The notes under the pieces are model-generated. The model was not told the origin of the DNA and made no database searches. It was given only the letters and a program-made list of their open reading frames with translations. This document shows, in pieces, positions 61,307 to 64,000 of a stretch of DNA of 64,000 nt. The DNA comes from JAOUGY01 sp963785075 (GTDB lineage Bacteria; Actinomycetota; Acidimicrobiia; Spongiisociales; ZC4RG35): contig CAWATW010000007.1 of the NCBI GenBank assembly GCA_963785075.1, positions 310,001-374,000 on the forward strand, in the 5' to 3' direction. A program made the translations under genes and the position numbers. Each line of letters begins with the position of its first letter. Position 1 is the first letter of the stretch.

Positions 61307-62833
61307 ATGCCGCCAGTCTTGTTCGCCGAGGTCGCCGACGTGTCCGAGCGAATGGCTGCCACCCGCAGTCGCGTGAAGAAGGCGGATGAGATCGCCGGAT
61401 TGTTGTCGAAGGCGGGAGATTCGGTGCCGATCATCGTCGGCTTCCTCAGCGGAGAGCCACGGCAGGGCAAGATCGGTGTCGGGTACGCACAGGCCTATGG
61501 CGTCGAGGCCGCTCCCGCCGACGAGCCGTCGTTGACGGTGGATGACGTCGACGCAGTGCTCACCCAGGTTGCCGCAGAACGTGGGGCGGGGTCGGCTGCA
61601 CGCCGAGCCGAGATGCTCGGGGGAGTGTTCGAGCGGGCGACCGCCCGGGAGCAGGAGTTCCTCCGCCAGGTCTTGACGGGTGGCGTGCGACACGGCGCCC
61701 TCGACGGGGTGGTGCTCGACGCGGTGATACGGCGCAGCGGCATCGAGGCGGCCTTGGTCCGGCGGGCGGCGATGCTGTCCGGAGATCTCGGTCGTGTCGC
61801 AGCGCTCGCCATGATGGAGGATGTCGACGCGCTCACGGCGATCGGCTTGGAGGTGATGAGCCCGATCTTGCCGATGCTCGCCGCCACCGCCGAGTCCATC
61901 GAGACTGCGATGGATGCCTTCGACGTGGCCTCGGTGGAATGGAAGCTCGACGGGGCCCGCATCCAGGTCCACCGCCGGGGCGGGGAGGTGGTCGTGTTCA
62001 CCCGCAACCAGAACGACGTCACTGCCCGGGTGCCCGAGGTTGTGGGTGCAGTACGCGGGCTCGACGTGGAGAGTCTGGTGATGGACGGGGAGGCAATGTC
62101 GGTGGACGAGAAGGGTCGCCCCAGCCCGTTCCAGGAGACGATGAGCCGGTTCGGCGCCGACACACCGCGAGACGAGGTTCCGGTGCTTCCGTTCTTCTTC
62201 GACATCCTCCACCTCGACGGCGACGATCTCTTGGATTTGAGTCTCGCCGACCGACAGCGACGGCTCGACGACGTGGTGCCGCCTGCGATGCGGATCCCGA
62301 GGCTGGTCACCTCCGACGCCGAGGCGGCCGCCGACTTCCTGCGCCAGGCTCGCGAGCTCCGCCATGAGGGGGTGATGGTGAAGGACGTCACATCCGTCTA
62401 CGAGGCGGGCCGTCGTGGTTCGTCGTGGCTCAAGGTGAAGCCGGTTCACACACTCGACCTGGTCATCCTCGCCGCCGAGTGGGGCCACGGTCGACGCACG
62501 GGGTGGCTGTCGAACCTGCATCTGGGTGCCCTGGACTCCAACAGCGGCGAGTACGTGATGTTGGGCAAGACGTTCAAGGGTCTCACCGACGCCATGCTCA
62601 CCTGGCAAACCGAACACCTGCTTGCACTGGAGACGAGACGCACCAAGTCGACCGTGTACGTCCGCCCCGAGCTGGTCGTCGAGGTCGCCTTCGATGGTCT
62701 GCTTCCATCGCCCCGCTATCCCGGTGGGATGGCGCTCCGCTTCGCCAGGGTGCGGGGCCACCGACCGGACAAGAACGCTGAAGATGCCGACACCATCGAA
62801 ACCGTCCGAGCGATCTTCGAAGGCCGCATCTAG
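61307..62833 (+). CDS. ATP-dependent DNA ligase (LigB type)
   Basis: 508 residues. An N-terminal DNA-binding domain (about 1-195) precedes the nucleotidyltransferase core: motif I EWKLDGARIQVH with the AMP-accepting Lys, motif III near FDILHLDGDDLLDL, motif IV HEGVMVKDVTSVY, and motif V SSWLKVKPVHTLDL. An OB domain follows (about 390-508; WLSNLHLGAL, VYVRPELVVEVAFDGL, GMALRFARVRGHRPDK). Length and order match the LigB class of Actinobacteria and the archaeal/eukaryotic-type ligases. It seals nicks in duplex DNA in repair, alongside an NAD ligase presumed elsewhere. Confidence 0.95.
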   Translation: MPPVLFAEVADVSERMAATRSRVKKADEIAGLLSKAGDSVPIIVGFLSGEPRQGKIGVGYAQAYGVEAAPADEPSLTVDDVDAVLTQVAAERGAGSAARRAEMLGGVFERATAREQEFLRQVLTGGVRHGALDGVVLDAVIRRSGIEAALVRRAAMLSGDLGRVAALAMMEDVDALTAIGLEVMSPILPMLAATAESIETAMDAFDVASVEWKLDGARIQVHRRGGEVVVFTRNQNDVTARVPEVVGAVRGLDVESLVMDGEAMSVDEKGRPSPFQETMSRFGADTPRDEVPVLPFFFDILHLDGDDLLDLSLADRQRRLDDVVPPAMRIPRLVTSDAEAAADFLRQARELRHEGVMVKDVTSVYEAGRRGSSWLKVKPVHTLDLVILAAEWGHGRRTGWLSNLHLGALDSNSGEYVMLGKTFKGLTDAMLTWQTEHLLALETRRTKSTVYVRPELVVEVAFDGLLPSPRYPGGMALRFARVRGHRPDKNAEDADTIETVRAIFEGRI

Positions 62834-62895
62834 TTTTGTGGCGCCCGGAACGTCGATGCCGCTACCTTCCGACCGACGCAGAGAGAAGGCTCGCG

Positions 62896-63855
62896 ATGTC
62901 GTCACAGTTCGCAGCGGGTATTCCGGAGATCCCGGGAGTCGCCCCCGCCGACGTGCTCGAGTTCAACCGGCAGATCGAAGAGGCCTTCGGGAGCTTGCCG
63001 CCGCTGTGGGAGGTGGGGGCTCCCGCCGCACGCCAGGCGCGGGAAGAAGGTCGGTCGATCTTCGGACCGCTGGAACCGTCCGGGCGGGCCGAGGCTCTCG
63101 TCGCCCAGACGGAGGAGGGCCCGATCGACATACGGGTGATCCCGCCGGTGGGCGAAAGCCGCGGCCTTTTCGTCCACATCCACGGCGGTGGGTTCGTGGT
63201 GGGCGGCAACCATCATCACGATTCGATGTTGTGCCGGCTGGCGGATTCCACCGGTCTGACGGTGGCGTCGGTGAACTACCGGCTGGCACCCGAGCACCCG
63301 TATCCGGCCGCAGCCGACGACGCCGAGGCGGGGGCGCGATGGCTGGTGGAGCAGGCACCTGACCGATTCGGCGTCGGGGTGATCGCCATCGGCGGTGAGT
63401 CGGCAGGCGCCAACCTGGCGGTCACGACCATGCTGCGTCTCAGGGATCGTCATGGTCTCACGCCGTTCGAGGTGGCGTTGCTCCCCTACGGCGTCTACGA
63501 CCAGCGGATGACTCCGAGCGCCCGCCGCTTCGGGGATCGGCCGTTGATCATCAACACGCCGATCATCGAGTGGTTTCGAGAGCAGTACCTGGCCGGAGCC
63601 GACCTCGAGGACCCAGACGTCTCCCCGCTGTTCGCCGATCTCGCCGGCATGCCTCCGGCGCTCTTCGTGGTGGGAGACGCCGATCCGCTGCTCGACGACT
63701 CCCTGTTCATGGCGGCCCGCTGGAAGGCGGCCGGGGGCCGGGCCGAGATCGACGTCTGGCCCGGAGCGATCCACGCCTTCGACTACTTCGAGTCCGACTA
63801 CGGAGTCGCCGCCCGGGAGCGGATGCACGCCTTCGTCAATTCGGTGCTCGCCTGA
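62896..63855 (+). CDS. HSL-family alpha/beta-hydrolase (carboxylesterase)
   Basis: 319 residues. The oxyanion-hole motif HIHGGGFVVGG (HGGG), the nucleophile elbow AIGGESAGANLA (Ser), the Asp in VVGDADPLLDDS and His in GAIHAFDYF form the catalytic set of hormone-sensitive-lipase-type esterases. An N-terminal cap of about 75 residues precedes the core. It would hydrolyse short or medium acyl esters in the cytoplasm. GAGAGAAGG upstream supports the ATG at 62896. It follows the ligase on the same strand by 62 bases. Confidence 0.92.
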   Translation: MSSQFAAGIPEIPGVAPADVLEFNRQIEEAFGSLPPLWEVGAPAARQAREEGRSIFGPLEPSGRAEALVAQTEEGPIDIRVIPPVGESRGLFVHIHGGGFVVGGNHHHDSMLCRLADSTGLTVASVNYRLAPEHPYPAAADDAEAGARWLVEQAPDRFGVGVIAIGGESAGANLAVTTMLRLRDRHGLTPFEVALLPYGVYDQRMTPSARRFGDRPLIINTPIIEWFREQYLAGADLEDPDVSPLFADLAGMPPALFVVGDADPLLDDSLFMAARWKAAGGRAEIDVWPGAIHAFDYFESDYGVAARERMHAFVNSVLA

Positions 63856-63911
63856 GCGACGCCGCTTCGGGCCGATCGGTAGGGTCGGAAACCGAAGCGA
63901 TGGAGGTATCG

Positions 63912-64000
63912 ATGGACCTGTTGGATGGCGTCACCGCCGAGACGATCGAGACGTCTCGGATGAAGACCCACGTGTACCAGTACGGCCCCGAGGACGGGGT
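63912..64000 (+). CDS. Start of an alpha/beta-hydrolase gene (cut by window end)
   Basis: From ATG 63912 the frame reads MDLLDGVTAETIETSRMKTH, then VYQYGPEDG, and runs off the window. A GGAGG box at 63902-63906 fits this start; ATG 63900 is a longer alternative. The sequence resembles the entry strands of alpha/beta-hydrolases, where the HG oxyanion element normally comes next. Assignment is limited by length. Confidence 0.5.
   Translation, partial: MDLLDGVTAETIETSRMKTHVYQYGPEDG

Noticed and set aside
60455..62905. Very long open frame on the minus strand opposite the DNA ligase gene
   Set aside because: Only the part up to 61261 has family character (luciferase-like). The remainder is antisense to a ligase with clear motifs and is a by-product of high GC.

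Overview
The window is about 64 kb of high-GC bacterial chromosome carrying roughly 60 protein genes and no RNA gene that I could recognise. Gene content points to an actinobacterium, most plausibly of the Acidimicrobiia type. The indications are lipoproteins with Thr/Glu/Ala/Pro-rich linkers after the lipobox cysteine, a deazaflavin(F420)-type nitroreductase-family protein and a luciferase-like oxidoreductase, a form II CoxL-type molybdoenzyme, a LigB-type ATP-dependent DNA ligase, an MpaB-type (DUF2236) protein, many GTG starts, and no outer-membrane genes. The lineage assignment is inference, not a database result.

Layout. 1-4.8 kb: PspC-family membrane protein (with the first codons of a neighbour), YihY/BrkB membrane protein, aldehyde dehydrogenase, unknown protein, LacI-type regulator. 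4.9-10.8 kb: a maltose/maltodextrin-type uptake operon (binding protein, MalF- and MalG-like permeases, GH13 glucanase) divergent from the LacI gene. 10.8-21.7 kb: a secreted lysozyme-like protein, an ArsR regulator, a MoxR/DUF58/VWA operon, a TPR gene remnant, an MFS transporter, a membrane protein with a degenerate HD-GYP-like domain, DUF2461, Ddn-like and rhodanese proteins. 21.8-27.1 kb: glycogen metabolism (glgB, glgC and convergent glgX). 27.3-38.5 kb: a second secreted transglycosylase-like protein, msrA, an S41 protease, amidohydrolase, ferritin, aminotransferase, an orphan histidine kinase, a PQ-loop membrane protein, DUF2236 and a crotonase-family protein. 38.5-41.1 kb: a large secreted repeat-domain protein bracketed by two copies of a 60-bp hairpin repeat. 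41.1-48.4 kb: FAD oxidoreductase, S51-like peptidase, CNNM/CBS protein, CoxL-type molybdoenzyme, two unknowns. 48.6-52.8 kb: a phnD-phnC-phnE transporter whose PhnE is enormous. 52.9-57.5 kb: a 2-oxoacid dehydrogenase E1 pair and a three-gene ABC exporter, with a third copy of the hairpin repeat between them. 57.7-64 kb: UspA, Maf, a small protein plus DUF1023-like hydrolase pair, luciferase-like enzyme, DNA ligase, and two alpha/beta-hydrolases, the last cut by the window end.

How it fits together. The alpha-glucan genes form one theme: the LacI regulator and its likely operators control uptake and hydrolysis of maltodextrins, and glgB/glgC/glgX store and mobilise glucose as glycogen. No sugar-transporter ATPase is present, so a shared one must be encoded elsewhere. 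Most other genes are ordinary housekeeping or stress functions arranged in short operons.

The least ordinary items are: the family of three hairpin repeats with compensatory base changes, two copies of which bracket the secreted repeat-domain gene; strong hairpins just downstream of both binding-protein genes (malE-type and phnD) but upstream of their permease or ATPase genes; the 755-residue PhnE with an extracytoplasmic domain and a multi-helix insertion splitting the permease core; and two signalling proteins (an inactive-looking HD-GYP relative and a histidine kinase) that appear to share a membrane sensory module. I saw no CRISPR array, transposase, phage or secondary-metabolite cluster.
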